A stretch of DNA of 64,000 nt, taken from NCBI GenBank assembly GCA_916613615.1, contig OU744725.1, forward strand, positions 60,892,575-60,956,574. Reading direction: 5' to 3'. The translations under genes and the position numbers were made by a program. The stretch comes from Steromphala cineraria (lineage: Eukaryota > Mollusca > Gastropoda > Trochida > Trochidae). Shown in pieces: positions 56,101-64,000 of this stretch (position 1 is the first letter of the stretch; each line of letters begins with the position of its first letter). The notes under the pieces are model-generated. The model was not told where the DNA came from. It worked only from the letters and a program-made list of their open reading frames with translations, and did not search any database.

Positions 56101-57977
56101 TCCTCACTATTCAAGGAGTCTGTACACAAAGTTTCAGCTTTCTAGCCCTCATGGTTCTGGAGAAGAAGATGAAAATAGGTTTTTAGGGCGTGGCCCCTGT
56201 GGCCCTATTAAGGGTCACAGGGCCACCAAAGCTACAATTTATAATCCTCACTAGCCAAGGAGTCTCTACACTAAGTGTCAGCTTTCTAGGCCTTATGGTT
56301 CTGGAGAAGAAGTCGAAATTCCACAAAGTTTACGGATGGACGGACGCCGGACACCATGCCATGCCATAAGCCCATCGGGCCTTACAGGCCAGATGAGCTA
56401 AAAAGTGACTAGCATGAATTGATTAACAATTGGTTAATTTGTATTACAGACTCTCAGGGCCCTACTGGCGATTGTTAGCAACCTCAAGTTACTTTCTGAT
56501 TGGACTCTTGCTTTCTCTAATAGTAAGCTAGAGAGCAAACACAGAAAAAGGGTCTGCAGCAAGGCATAAAACTGACAGTTCGGAAACTGGCGTTTTAGGC
56601 TTTGCTTAGGAAGATGGTATTGGACCAATACTGGACATCTGAATTGGACCAGTACTGAATGCCTATATCTGCACAATGGCACAGTACTTGACTTCATGGA
56701 AAGGGCAAGTACTAGGCCAGTATCAACTATTTTCATCATGTTTCCATTGAAACTACAAAATAAAATCCAAATATAGGTCATACCATAAGAAGTTGAGGTG
56801 TGACAATACAGATTTGTTCACAATACAATACGTATCTCGATATTTCATAGCAATAGGATTGGATACAATACGTATCTCGATATCTCGTAGCGATATGATT
56901 CGATACAATACACATCTCACAATTATGCTATTTAAGCTTTTTGACAAAATAAAACATTAACCTTTGATAAATTGTATGATTTTTAGGCAAAATAAGTCAT
57001 TTTAAAGTCAATGTTACAATAACGATACAGTGAATTAATGTATCATGATATGTGTATTGTCAGATGAAGAATTGCGATTCACGAATACCAGGATATATCG
57101 TCACATCTCTAATAAGAAGATTCATCAAGGGATCATGGTGGACCAAGTTTTGTGTGATTACTCTCTCCCCAAAGAGTTAGGTCAAGTTATAACATCTTGA
57201 GCCAAACTCTGTTAGAATAATAAGGCCAGTTTTCAGGCCATGTAGTTACTTACTTTGCTCTTTCTTTATAATCTTTTTTCTTTTCTAATAGCCCAAGCTT
57301 GGCTCTTGTCTCTGGCTGTAAACAAAACATGATACAAATATGAAAAATTTTAGCTGATTAAAAACAAAGAAATATGCGTCATTAGTCATTCTCATGTTGG
57401 GGACACCCAAAGATTGGGATATCAATCATATCATATTAAGCTTGGGATACAATATAAATTATTAATAATTCATTTTATCTCAACAAAGACATAGTCATGT
57501 ATTTTCTTATTTAAAATGTAAACCGTGTATATCCGCATAAGAATAAGAACTAGAAAAGAGTGTTCATATTTGGACAGAGTTATTGGAGTAAAATTAAGTA
57601 GCCATTATTTTTTCTAATCCTTGTGTGAACAAGCTATTTTAACATTAGTTTCCAATAATTCTATAAAGGTATCAAAGTCCTGACATGTTATATTTTCGAT
57701 TTTGTTGTAAAAATTAATTTGGTCAATTATGAGCAATACCAAGTGGTATTTTGAAAAATCTTTTGACAAAAGAAAATATATCACGATTGTTACATAATGA
57801 AACATCCCAAACGTGATATTGTATCCCGATCCGTGGGTATCCCCAACCTGATTCTCGGAATATGTTTTATTACATTTCCACTTATTTGACACTGGAAAAG
57901 ACAGATGCATCATATACCTGACTTCTTTCTTTGTAAGACCGCCTGATTGATTTGTTTGCCTTCTTATATGACGACAT
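41022..57977 (-). CDS. utp11: utp11, U3 snoRNA-associated protein 11 (SSU processome)
   Basis: Nucleolar component of the small-subunit processome that acts in 18S pre-rRNA processing with U3 snoRNP. Eight exons in transcript order: 57977-57918, 57315-57254, 55284-55182, 54078-53962, 53845-53752, 53332-53202, 42282-42172 and 41108-41022. They total 762 coding nt, 254 residues; human UTP11 is 253. All junctions are GT-AG and in phase. Visible conserved blocks are the start MSSYKKANKSIRRSYKERSQ, LGLLEKKKDYKERAK, ERNPDEFYFKMVKTQKV, AQLKLMETQDLRYVNYKR, FDPAKYFNTHPSMVSRTYNRP, KRYSELSKRIEREKELG and the basic end APAVYKWKPVRKR. The protein is rich in Lys, Arg and Glu with long helices, as in the family. 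Intron 6 is 10.9 kb and full of repeats; the others are 0.1-2 kb. No exon appears to be missing between exons 6 and 7, since alignment to the human protein is continuous there. Confidence 0.97.
41572..41879. mobile_element. TA-flanked MITE with CCGTATTTCCTCGA-type ends
   Basis: Right end is intact (GAGGAAATACGG then TA), left end is worn (acttatttcctcgagtagac). The interior repeats tagacgcc.ggtctcgaat. Same terminal style as 5592-6801 and 11895-11960. It lies in utp11 intron 7. Confidence 0.75.
42172..42282 (-). CDS. utp11: utp11 exon 7
   Basis: 37 codons, DIAIAKHKRYSELSKRIERE and then KELGIVADKMETKLHLM. The acceptor cttttcccaccag is duplicated 294 bp upstream in the transcript; donor gtcagt. 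Confidence 0.96.
42275..42866 (-). repeat. 294-bp tandem duplication including the utp11 exon 7 acceptor
   Basis: Copy 1 is 42275-42568 and copy 2 is 42569-42866. Both contain gctatatcctggtgggaaaa, ttttttacttgact, gagctcaaagccaca, tctataccctctgct and aagattttgatcc. Copy 2 carries a decoy acceptor and the first ~8 nt of exon 7. About 80% identical. Confidence 0.88.
42874..43246 (+). mobile_element. piggyBac-like MITE, copy 5
   Basis: Starts AGGGGAAGTAGCACGTTTTT and ends ACTTGCTAGTGCCCC, with TTAA on both sides (42870-42873 and 43247-43250; one T of the 3' terminus is lost). In utp11 intron 6. Confidence 0.88.
43251..43770. other. utp11 intron 6, no recognisable feature
   Basis: AT-rich intron sequence; nothing recognised. 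Confidence 0.5.
43780..44400. other. Unusual GC-richer island in utp11 intron 6
   Basis: About 600 bp with clearly more G+C than its surroundings and no repeat match elsewhere in the window. Five overlapping frames of 63-72 codons occur on both strands (for example plus 43799-44017 and minus 44142-44354), none recognisable. A nested hairpin (CCTCCAATT...AATTGGAGG with inner GAGCgagGGCTC) is at 44348-44383. It may be a conserved non-coding element, a small unrecognised gene or an old insertion. Confidence 0.4.
44401..45280. other. utp11 intron 6, no recognisable feature
   Basis: No gene recognised. A G-run follows at 45289-45302 and a gatata microsatellite at about 45318-45340. Confidence 0.5.
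45510..46640. repeat. Minisatellite block 1 (52-bp unit) in utp11 intron 6
   Basis: Degenerate units from 45510, then about 15 regular 52-bp units at 45785-46590 containing gtgagctaagatgacctta and agtgagccttctgtgtctga. A variant with aaaagaacagtgagcc recurs about every 207 bp (46021, 46228, 46434), a four-unit higher-order repeat. Confidence 0.95.
46641..49480. repeat. Minisatellite block 2 (53-bp unit) in utp11 intron 6
   Basis: Transitional units up to ~46900, then about 48 units of 53 bp containing gtgagctaggatggcatgag and atagtcaaatatgaaccctg. Variants (gaggcaaa, gagacaaa, gaggccaa; ccctgag, cccggag) occur in ordered patterns: alternating two-unit blocks at 47330-47700 and a roughly four-unit period for cccggag at 47890-48780. 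Transitional units link it to block 1. Confidence 0.96.
49481..50542. other. utp11 intron 6, no recognisable feature
   Basis: Mixed-composition intron; nothing recognised. Confidence 0.5.
50553..50862 (-). mobile_element. tRNA-derived SINE with 10-bp target duplication
   Basis: On the minus strand it begins with an A box (tagcgcggtggttag, complement of ~50840-50854) and a B box (ggttcgaatccc, ~50803-50814), then a ~230-bp body ending near atataagtgaaatactcttg. That tail resembles common bivalve SINE tails (from memory). Flanked by perfect ccaccaagaa at 50543-50552 and 50863-50872. The duplication is perfect, so insertion was fairly recent. Confidence 0.88.
50873..52760. other. utp11 intron 6, no recognisable feature
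   Basis: AT-rich intron; nothing recognised. Confidence 0.5.
52761..53123. repeat. ~181-bp tandem duplication next to utp11 exon 6
   Basis: Copies at about 52761-52941 and 52942-53123 share gtccagccaatgaaact, gaatcaagcgaagagctatg, tttttgtttgtcttataaaa and gagtcatttggctttataga. About 90% alike. The second copy ends ~80 bp from the exon 6 donor. Confidence 0.88.
53202..53332 (-). CDS. utp11: utp11 exon 6
   Basis: 131 nt encoding AKNFDPAKYFNTHPSMVSRT, then YNRPTREMLETEDLSQVVDK and EKMK. Acceptor ctttacag; donor gtaatc is weaker than the others and opens the 10.9-kb intron. Confidence 0.95.
53752..53845 (-). CDS. utp11: utp11 exon 5
   Basis: 94 nt encoding KIEKLKSSLQLIDAEGKPRN and then KHIVFVEDKKK; human has KIERLKSELHLLDF...NKHVFFFDTKKE. 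Donor gtatgt. Confidence 0.96.
53962..54078 (-). CDS. utp11: utp11 exon 4
   Basis: 39 codons, DGVHRLRESEEPTHTEAQLK and then LMETQDLRYVNYKRFTERK; matches human DGVHIIKE...QLKLMRTQDVKYIEMKR. Acceptor gtcctag, donor gtaagt. Confidence 0.97.
54215..54612. mobile_element. MITE family with CAGTCTGATT termini, copy 2
   Basis: Starts CAGTCTGATTAAAATTGGCC and ends TTTTAAACAAACTG. Matches 14123-14540 through ctaaccaatcacaaac, ctaggggcaagtaact and accatgctttgaacatgatc. Flanks tcaagctat and tcaacctac match in 7 of 9. In utp11 intron 3. Confidence 0.83.
54832..54975. mobile_element. Half copy of the fold-back MITE of 22280-22537
   Basis: Retains the right half: gaatctagcttctgagccca, gggtactgattagtggagtt, agcgtaacattcgtaccctg and ggacaggatg. 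The left inverted end is absent. In utp11 intron 2. Confidence 0.8.
55182..55284 (-). CDS. utp11: utp11 exon 3
   Basis: 103 nt encoding DFQRKQKTLKALKRKAEER and then NPDEFYFKMVKTQKV, the best conserved block (human KALEKNPDEFYYKM). Donor gtaagtta. Confidence 0.97.
55441..56404 (-). mobile_element. Family A element, full length, in utp11 intron 2
   Basis: Minus-strand start TTTTTAGCTCATCTGGCC, then ggcatggcat and GTCCG repeats, about five internal units (~140 bp; cacaaagtttcagctttcta and ggttctggagaagaagat), and the 3' end GCCTGATGAGCT plus hairpin AGAGCCAATGGCTCT and T-run. The longest intact family A copy in the window. Confidence 0.85.
56793..57111. mobile_element. hAT-like MITE, copy 3
   Basis: 319 bp starting TTGAGGTGTGACAATACAG and ending ATATCGTCACATCTCTA, flanked by a perfect 8-bp duplication ataagaag (56785-56792 and 57112-57119). 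In utp11 intron 2. Confidence 0.93.
57254..57315 (-). CDS. utp11: utp11 exon 2
   Basis: 62 nt encoding PETRAKLGLLEKKKDYKERA plus two bases. LGLLEKKKDYK matches human UTP11 exactly. Acceptor tttacag, donor gtaagta. Confidence 0.96.
57918..57977 (-). CDS. utp11: utp11 exon 1
   Basis: 20 codons, MSSYKKANKSIRRSYKERSQ, phase 0 at the end; donor gtatat. The ATG context is aaagaaacATG, and the human protein starts with an equivalent basic RKAAKSRQREHRERSQ segment. Confidence 0.95.
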
Positions 57978-58048
57978 GTTTCTTTAAAATATGCTCTAGA
58001 CGAGAGAAAATAATATCAACATGTGTTGAATCGCGTGTTGAGATTGAA

Positions 58049-58056
58049 GCGGAAGT
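58049..58056 (+). promoter_or_regulatory. Possible ETS-type site upstream of utp11
   Basis: GCGGAAGT about 75 bp upstream of the utp11 ATG. Housekeeping and ribosome-biogenesis genes without TATA boxes often carry such sites; no TATA box is seen here. A short match that could be chance. Confidence 0.3.
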
Positions 58057-58099
58057 ATGCGTATTCCTAACTTCCTAAGCAAGAAATCTTTCAAGGGAC

Positions 58100-58740
58100 A
58101 TAACTCCTATCGATTCTAAAAGTTGTAGGAAAACACACGGGAATCATTCTCTGATGTTGGATCGAACCCAATATCAAGTGCTTTTGTAAAATGATTTCAT
58201 ATATATTGCTTTCACAAGAAATTGCTAAGATATATTATGATTTCCAAAGTTTAATCCCATTATCTAAATGGTTTAAATGTGATCGATGTTATGATATCCT
58301 CGAAAACGTCCAGAAAAGATACCGGCATTGAAGTTAATGATAATTTTACACTGAATACTCTTTTACTGATACCTTGTAGATTATGATCTTTATGACATTA
58401 GAATATCATTAATAAACGTTCTTTCATACTTACAACAGTGTCCACTGACTCGATAAATACAAAATATGCCATTGAATGATCATTTATTTTAATGTTGACG
58501 TGAAGAAAATTAATAATGGCATTATGACAAGCCCCTTACAATGGTAATCTGAGTGTAATTCTTTATCAGTATAATTCTTATTCCATATAAGTGTAGAGTC
58601 GTGTAAACGTGGTTGTTAGACTAATGATTTTCTCTAAATTGATAGAGGAACACAGCAAATATTTTATCAAATTATCGTTTTACATACTTCCAAAAGATGT
58701 CGACCCTATGCTGCTGTAATGTTTTTCAACAACGATAGGA
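58100..58740. other. Upstream of utp11, no recognisable feature
   Basis: AT-rich sequence; nothing recognised. Confidence 0.5.
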
Positions 58741-59539
58741 ACAACTTATACCAAATTGCTAGGTTCTTCAAGAAGATTTCAATCCATTCTTTTTATCAGA
58801 TAGCATGTTCTTCCTTGCAGAAGATGTTCAACCAATCTTTATTCTTTCTCTTTATAATTCTGGGTGAGGACTACTGGTCAATCATTTCACAATTAGTAAC
58901 TTGGCGGAGGAAGCATGTTTACCACTCGTGACGTCAAATATATAGTGTTGTTCTGGCTTGAAGATTTGCAACAATTATTTCCTCAAATAGCATTCTTTTA
59001 ATAGGCCCCATTGTCTTCATATGTATACATTAATTACAAAAATAATTGTTCTGATAAAAAGAACAACCATTCGTTTAACAAATTGTATATAGCATTTTCC
59101 TTTAAGTTAATTGATGTTTACCGTTTTTTAACCATAAATCACTGTTCTCTGAGTACATTTAAAGTATTCTTTTGCCAAATATCACAGTTCTTTAGATAGA
59201 TATAAGACTTTTTTTGCCACATAGTATTCTTCTGCTGGAAGACGTAAAGCCATTCGTTTAAACAAAGAACACTGTTATTGGTTTAACCATTATTTTAGTC
59301 AATTAAATAGCAGTGTTCTGCAAAAATGATGCCAATAACCCTTTTTGCCAAAAAGCATGGCTCTGGTCGGAGATATAAAACCGTTTGTTACACTGGACAA
59401 TATTGTCGTCCTAGAAGATGTTTTACCATTCGTTTAAGCAAAGAACATTGTTAAATGCCAAGAGATGTACAACAAATCTTTTAAAACAAATAGCAGAGAA
59501 CTGCTGTAAGATGGCAAGTATGCTTTTTAAAATATAGCA
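58741..59539 (+). repeat. Decayed left flank of the 45-bp satellite
   Basis: Scattered degenerate units (tagcatgttcttccttgcag with agatgttcaaccaat; tagtattcttctgctggaag; tattgtcgtcctagaagatg) become more regular toward 59540. Confidence 0.75.
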
Positions 59540-62500
59540 GTGTTCTGCTAGAAGATGTACAATCATTCCTTTAAACACGTATCATTGTTCTGCTAGGAGA
59601 TGTACAGTCATTCCTTTAAACACGTATCATTGTTCTGCTAGAGGATGTACAGCCATTCCTTTAAACATGTAACATTGTTCTGCTAGAAGATGTACAACCA
59701 TTCCTTTAAACACGTATCATTGTTCTGCAAGGAGATGTACAACCATTCCTTTAAACACGTATCATTGTTCTGCTAGAAGATGTACAACCAATCCTTTAAA
59801 CACGTATCATTGTTTTGCTAGAAGATGTACAACCATTTCTTTAAACACGTATTATTGTTCTGCTAGAAGATGTACAACCATTCCTTTAAACACGTATCAT
59901 TGGTCTGCTAGAAGATGTCCAACTATTTCTTTAAACACGTATCATTGGTCTGCTAGAAGATGTCCAACTATTACTTTAAACATGTATTATTGTTCTGCTA
60001 GAAGATGTACAACCATTTCTTTAAACACGTATTATTGTTCTGCTAGAAGATGTACAACCATTTCTCTAAACACGTATCATTGTTCTGCAAGGAGATGTAC
60101 AGCCATTCCTTTAAACACGTATCATTGTTCTGCTAGAAGATGTACAACCAATCCTTTAAACACGTATCATTGTTCTGCTAGAAGATGTACAACCATTTTT
60201 TTAAACACGTATTATTGTTCTGCTAGAAGATGTACAACCATTCCTTTAAACACGTATCATTGGTCTGCTAGAAGATGTCCAACTATTTCTTTAAACACGT
60301 ATCATTGGTCTGCTAGAAGATGTCCAACTATTACTTTAAACATGTATTATTGTTCTGCTAGAAGATGTACAACCATTTATTTAAACACGTATTATTGTTC
60401 TGCTAGAAGATGTACAACCATTTCTTTAAACATTTATCATTGTTCTGATAGAAGATGTACAACCATTTCTTTAAACGAGTATCATTGGTCTGCTAGAAGA
60501 TGTCCAACTATTTCTTTAAACACGTATCATTGGTCTGCTAGAAGATGTCCAACTATTACTTTAAACATGTATTATTGTTCTGCTAGAAGATGTACAACCA
60601 TTTCTTTAAACACGTATTATTGTTCTGCTAGAAGATGTACAACCATTTCTTTAAACACGTATTATTGTTCTGCTAGAAGATGTACAACCATTCCTTTAAA
60701 CACGTATCATTGGTCTGCTAGAAGATGTCCAACTATTTCTTTAAACACGTATCATTGGTCTGCTAGAAGATGTCCAACTATTACTTTAAACATGTATTAT
60801 TGTTCTGTTAGAAGATGTACAACCATTCCATTAAACACGTATCATTGTTCTGCTAGAAGATGTACAACCATTTCTTTAAACAAGTATAATTGTTCTGCTA
60901 GAAGATGTACACCATTACTTTAAACATGTATCATTGTTCTACTAGAAGATGTGCAACCATTTCTTCCACCAAAAACATTGTTATTCTAGAAGATGTACAA
61001 CCATTTCTTTAAACACGTATCATTGTTCTGCTAGAAGATGTACAACCATTCCTTTAAACACGTATCGTTGTTCTGATAGAAGATGTACAACCATTTCTTT
61101 AAACACGTATCATTGTTCTGCTAGAAGATGTATAACCATTTCTTTACACAAGTATCATTGTTCTACTAGAAGATGTGCAACCATTTCTTTCATCAAAAAC
61201 ATTGTTATTCTAGAAGATGTACAACCATTACTTTAAACATGTATCATTGTTCTGATGGAAGATGTACAACCATTTCTTTAAACGAGTATCATTGTTCTGT
61301 TAGAAGATGTACAACCATTCCTTTAAACAAGTATCATTGTTCTGCTAGAAGATGTACAACCATTCCTTTAAACATGTATCATTGTTCTACTAGAAGATGT
61401 ACAACCATTACTTTAAACGAGTATCATTGTTCTGCTAGAAGATGTACAACCATTTCTTTAAACACGTATCATTGTTCTGCTAGAAGATGTACAACCATTC
61501 CTTTAAACAGGTATCATAGTTCTACTAGAAGATGTACAACCATTCCTTTAAACACGTATCATTGTTCTGATAGAAGATGTACAACCATTTCTTTAAACGA
61601 GTATCATTGTTCTGCTAGAAGATGTACAACCATTCCTTTAAACATGTATCATTGTTCTACTAGAAGATGTACAACCATTACTTTAAACGAGTATCATTGT
61701 TCTGCTAGAAGATGTACAACCATTCCTTTAAACATGTATCATTGTTCTACTAGAAGATGTACAACCATTACTTTAAACGAGTATCATTGTTCTGCTAGAA
61801 GATGTACAACCATTTCTTTAAACACGTATCATTGTTCTGCTAGAAGATGTACAACCATTCCTTTAAACAGGTATCATAGTTCTACTAGAAGATGTACAAC
61901 CATTCCTTTAAACACGTATCATTGTTCTGATAGAAGATGTACAACCATTTCTTTAAACGAGTATCATTGTTCTGCTAGAAGATGTATAACCATTTATTTA
62001 CACAAGTATCATTGTTCCACTAGAAGATGTGCAAACATTTCTTTCACCAAAAACATTGTTATTCTAGAAGATGTACAACCATTACTTTAAACATGTATCA
62101 TTGTTCTGATGGAAGATGTACAACCATTCCTTTAAACAAGTATCATTGTTCTGCTAGAAGATGTACAACGATTTATTTCACCAAAAACATTGTTCTGATA
62201 GAAGATGTACAACCATTTCTTTAAACAAGTATAATTGTTCTGCTAGAAGATGTAAAACCATTCCTTTAAACAAGTATCATTGTTCTACTAGAAGATGTAC
62301 AACTATTCCTTTAAACACGTATCATTGGTCTGCTAGAAGATGTACAACCATTCCTTTAAACACGTATCATTGGTCTGCTAGAAGATGTACAACCATTCCA
62401 TTAAACACGTATCATTGTTCTACTAGAAGATGTACAACCATTCCTTTAAACAGGTATCATAGTTCTGCTAGAAGATGTACAACCATTTATTTCACCAAAA

Positions 62501-63080
62501 ACATTGTTCTGATAGAAGATGTACAACCATTTCTTTACACAAGTATCATTGTTCTGCTAGAAGATGTACAACCATTTCTTTACACATGTATCATTGTTCT
62601 ACTAGAAGATGTACAACCATTTCTTTACACAAGTATCATTGTTCTACTAGAAGATGTACAACCATTCCTTTTAACAAGTATCATTGTTCTGCTAGAAGAT
62701 GTACAACCATTTCTTTACACAAGTATCATTGTTCTACTAGAAGATGTACAACCATTTCTTTACACAAGTATCATTGTTCTACTAGAAGATGTACAACCAT
62801 TCCTTTTAACACGTAACATTGTTCTGCTAGAAGATGTACAACCATTCCTTTTAACAAGTATCATTGTTCTACTAGAAGATGTACAACCATTTCTTTACAC
62901 AAGTATCAGAGTTCTTCTAGAAGATGTACAACCATTCCTTTAAACACGAATCATTGGTCTGCTAGAAGATGTACAACCAATCCTTTAAACACGTATCATT
63001 GTTCTGCTAGAAGATGTACAACCATTCCTTTAAACACGCATCATTTGTCTGCTAGAAGGTGTATACCATTTATTTCACCA
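59540..63080 (+). repeat. 45-bp satellite array, about 78 units
   Basis: The unit contains tgttctgctagaagatgtac, aaccattcctttaaacacg and tatcat, 45 bp in all. Because 45 is a multiple of three and one frame lacks stops, long open frames appear (up to 313 codons at 59982-60923 and 305 at 61173-62090) as repeats of a Cys-containing 15-mer. Higher-order repeats are visible: the ggtctgctagaagatgtcc doublet recurs at 59901, 60261, 60486 and 60711 (8, 5 and 5 units apart), and 360 bp is duplicated around 61516 and 61876. Differences between units mostly change the amino acid, and no promoter, splice or signal-peptide context exists, so it is treated as satellite. Confidence 0.93.
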
Positions 63081-63185
63081 AAAACATTGTCCTGTAAATA
63101 GTACTCAAAAATTCGTTTCCCCAAATATCAGCGCTCTGCTATAAAATGTAATACTGATCATTTCATCAAATAACATTGTTCGTCT
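63081..63185 (+). repeat. Decayed right flank of the 45-bp satellite
   Basis: Two or three worn units (tcaccaaaaacattgtcctg, gcgctctgctataaaatg, catcaaataacattgttc) after the regular array. Confidence 0.65.
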
Positions 63186-64000
63186 TTTTGACAAATTGAT
63201 GCAACAAAATACCCTGTACGAATCATGAAATTTAATCACAACAAGCAGATAAATAATCGTCATAACATGTTATCTATTACCTACAGTACTGTCTTGTGTA
63301 ACGCTAAGGACGAAGTGAAGTTTTCCTCAGATGAGAATATTGTGTACTGAGATCTGAGGCCAAGAAGAAGGTACGAGAGATTTGTCTTGGGCAGAGTTGA
63401 ACTTTCCCACCTCGCGGTGATAAAACAGGATGAATAACACATATTCGGATTAACTTAACACGAGTTTGGATTAGAATATGTTCTCTTCTGAAGCGCTTAC
63501 ACTGTAAGAGTGACACCATTGTCAACTTCTTGTGCTTTATCAGAATTGTATAAAATGTGAGCCGTTTACAAATTCTGGTATTACTGGCTTGTGGAATGTA
63601 AAACATATATGCACCAAATAACACATTTTCGGCTAACCAGGACTTAACGTTCCAAAATGCGCGATGCTCTATATGTGGAGTGGAGTGTATCAATACAAGG
63701 ATGCAAAAAATCAAACTTAACTTTCTTTTGAGAATTTTTTTGAAGTGACGTAGATATTACTATGATACTTATAAAATTTGCGAAAGCTACAAAAAAGTTA
63801 GTTTTTTTGCTTCTTGCATATCTGTACTCATTCAAATAGGGAAGTGAACTTTTAGAAATTGAAATAAGATACTGCCAAAATGAAATCAAAAGCACATGAA
63901 AATTATAAAACATTTAAGAAAAACAAAACATTTAAGACATAGGCAACAACAGTGACATATATTGTTTAGAACACAATAACATTCATAAGACAGGCAACCA
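63186..64000. other. Right end, no recognised gene
   Basis: Contains a 136-codon minus-strand frame (63714-63304) and an overlapping 89-codon frame. Neither has a recognisable domain, and codon usage looks random. The flanks offer no splice or promoter support. Confidence 0.4.

Noticed and set aside
59982..62943. Open frames of 313, 305 and 260 codons as a Cys-rich repeat protein gene
   Set aside because: They follow directly from a stop-free 45-bp satellite unit. Units differ mostly at amino-acid-changing positions, a second frame is also open in part, and there is no promoter, signal peptide or intron context.
59540..63080. CRISPR-like array
   Set aside because: Units are contiguous with no unique spacers, and the sequence is eukaryotic.
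63304..63714. 136-codon minus-strand frame
   Set aside because: No recognisable domain and no supporting splice or promoter signals; length alone is not enough, though it cannot be fully excluded.

Overview
The window is eukaryotic, AT-rich and repeat-dense. It holds parts of three protein-coding genes with GT-AG introns. The exon sequences, the tRNA-derived SINEs and the many small interspersed elements point to a lophotrochozoan, most likely a bivalve mollusc. The species cannot be named from the sequence, and the bivalve call is inference.

Gene 1 (+, 1164..23553) is the 3' part of cdk8, the Mediator kinase. Twelve exons with matching phases encode about 352 residues, from the helix before the HRD loop to the stop codon; roughly the first 105 codons lie upstream of the window. 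Two in-phase 27-nt microexons sit in the linker after the kinase domain. The stop codon lies inside the first unit of a minisatellite that continues into the 3' UTR, and a good poly(A) signal is found at 26800.

Gene 2 (+, 37482..40703) is a compact four-exon secreted protein of 117 residues with two Kazal protease-inhibitor domains, a TATA box and a poly(A) signal. Gene 3 (-, 57977..41022) is utp11, an SSU-processome component, complete in eight exons (254 residues). Genes 2 and 3 converge tail to tail with about 320 bp between their stop codons. The 10.9-kb sixth intron of utp11 contains a 4-kb minisatellite.

The rest is non-coding. It includes MITEs with target-site duplications that can be read directly: hAT-like (8 bp), piggyBac-like (TTAA), TA-flanked, and two families with 9-10 bp duplications. 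There are two tRNA-SINEs, several element families with a shared Helentron/HINE-like layout (T-run, short inverted motif, TCCG tract, internal tandem units, 3' hairpin), and large tandem arrays at 18.8-20 kb, 28 kb, 31 kb, 45.5-49.5 kb and 59.5-63.1 kb. The long open frames over 59.9-62.9 kb come from a 45-bp satellite unit and are not treated as genes. No autonomous transposase, tRNA gene, rRNA or CRISPR was found.
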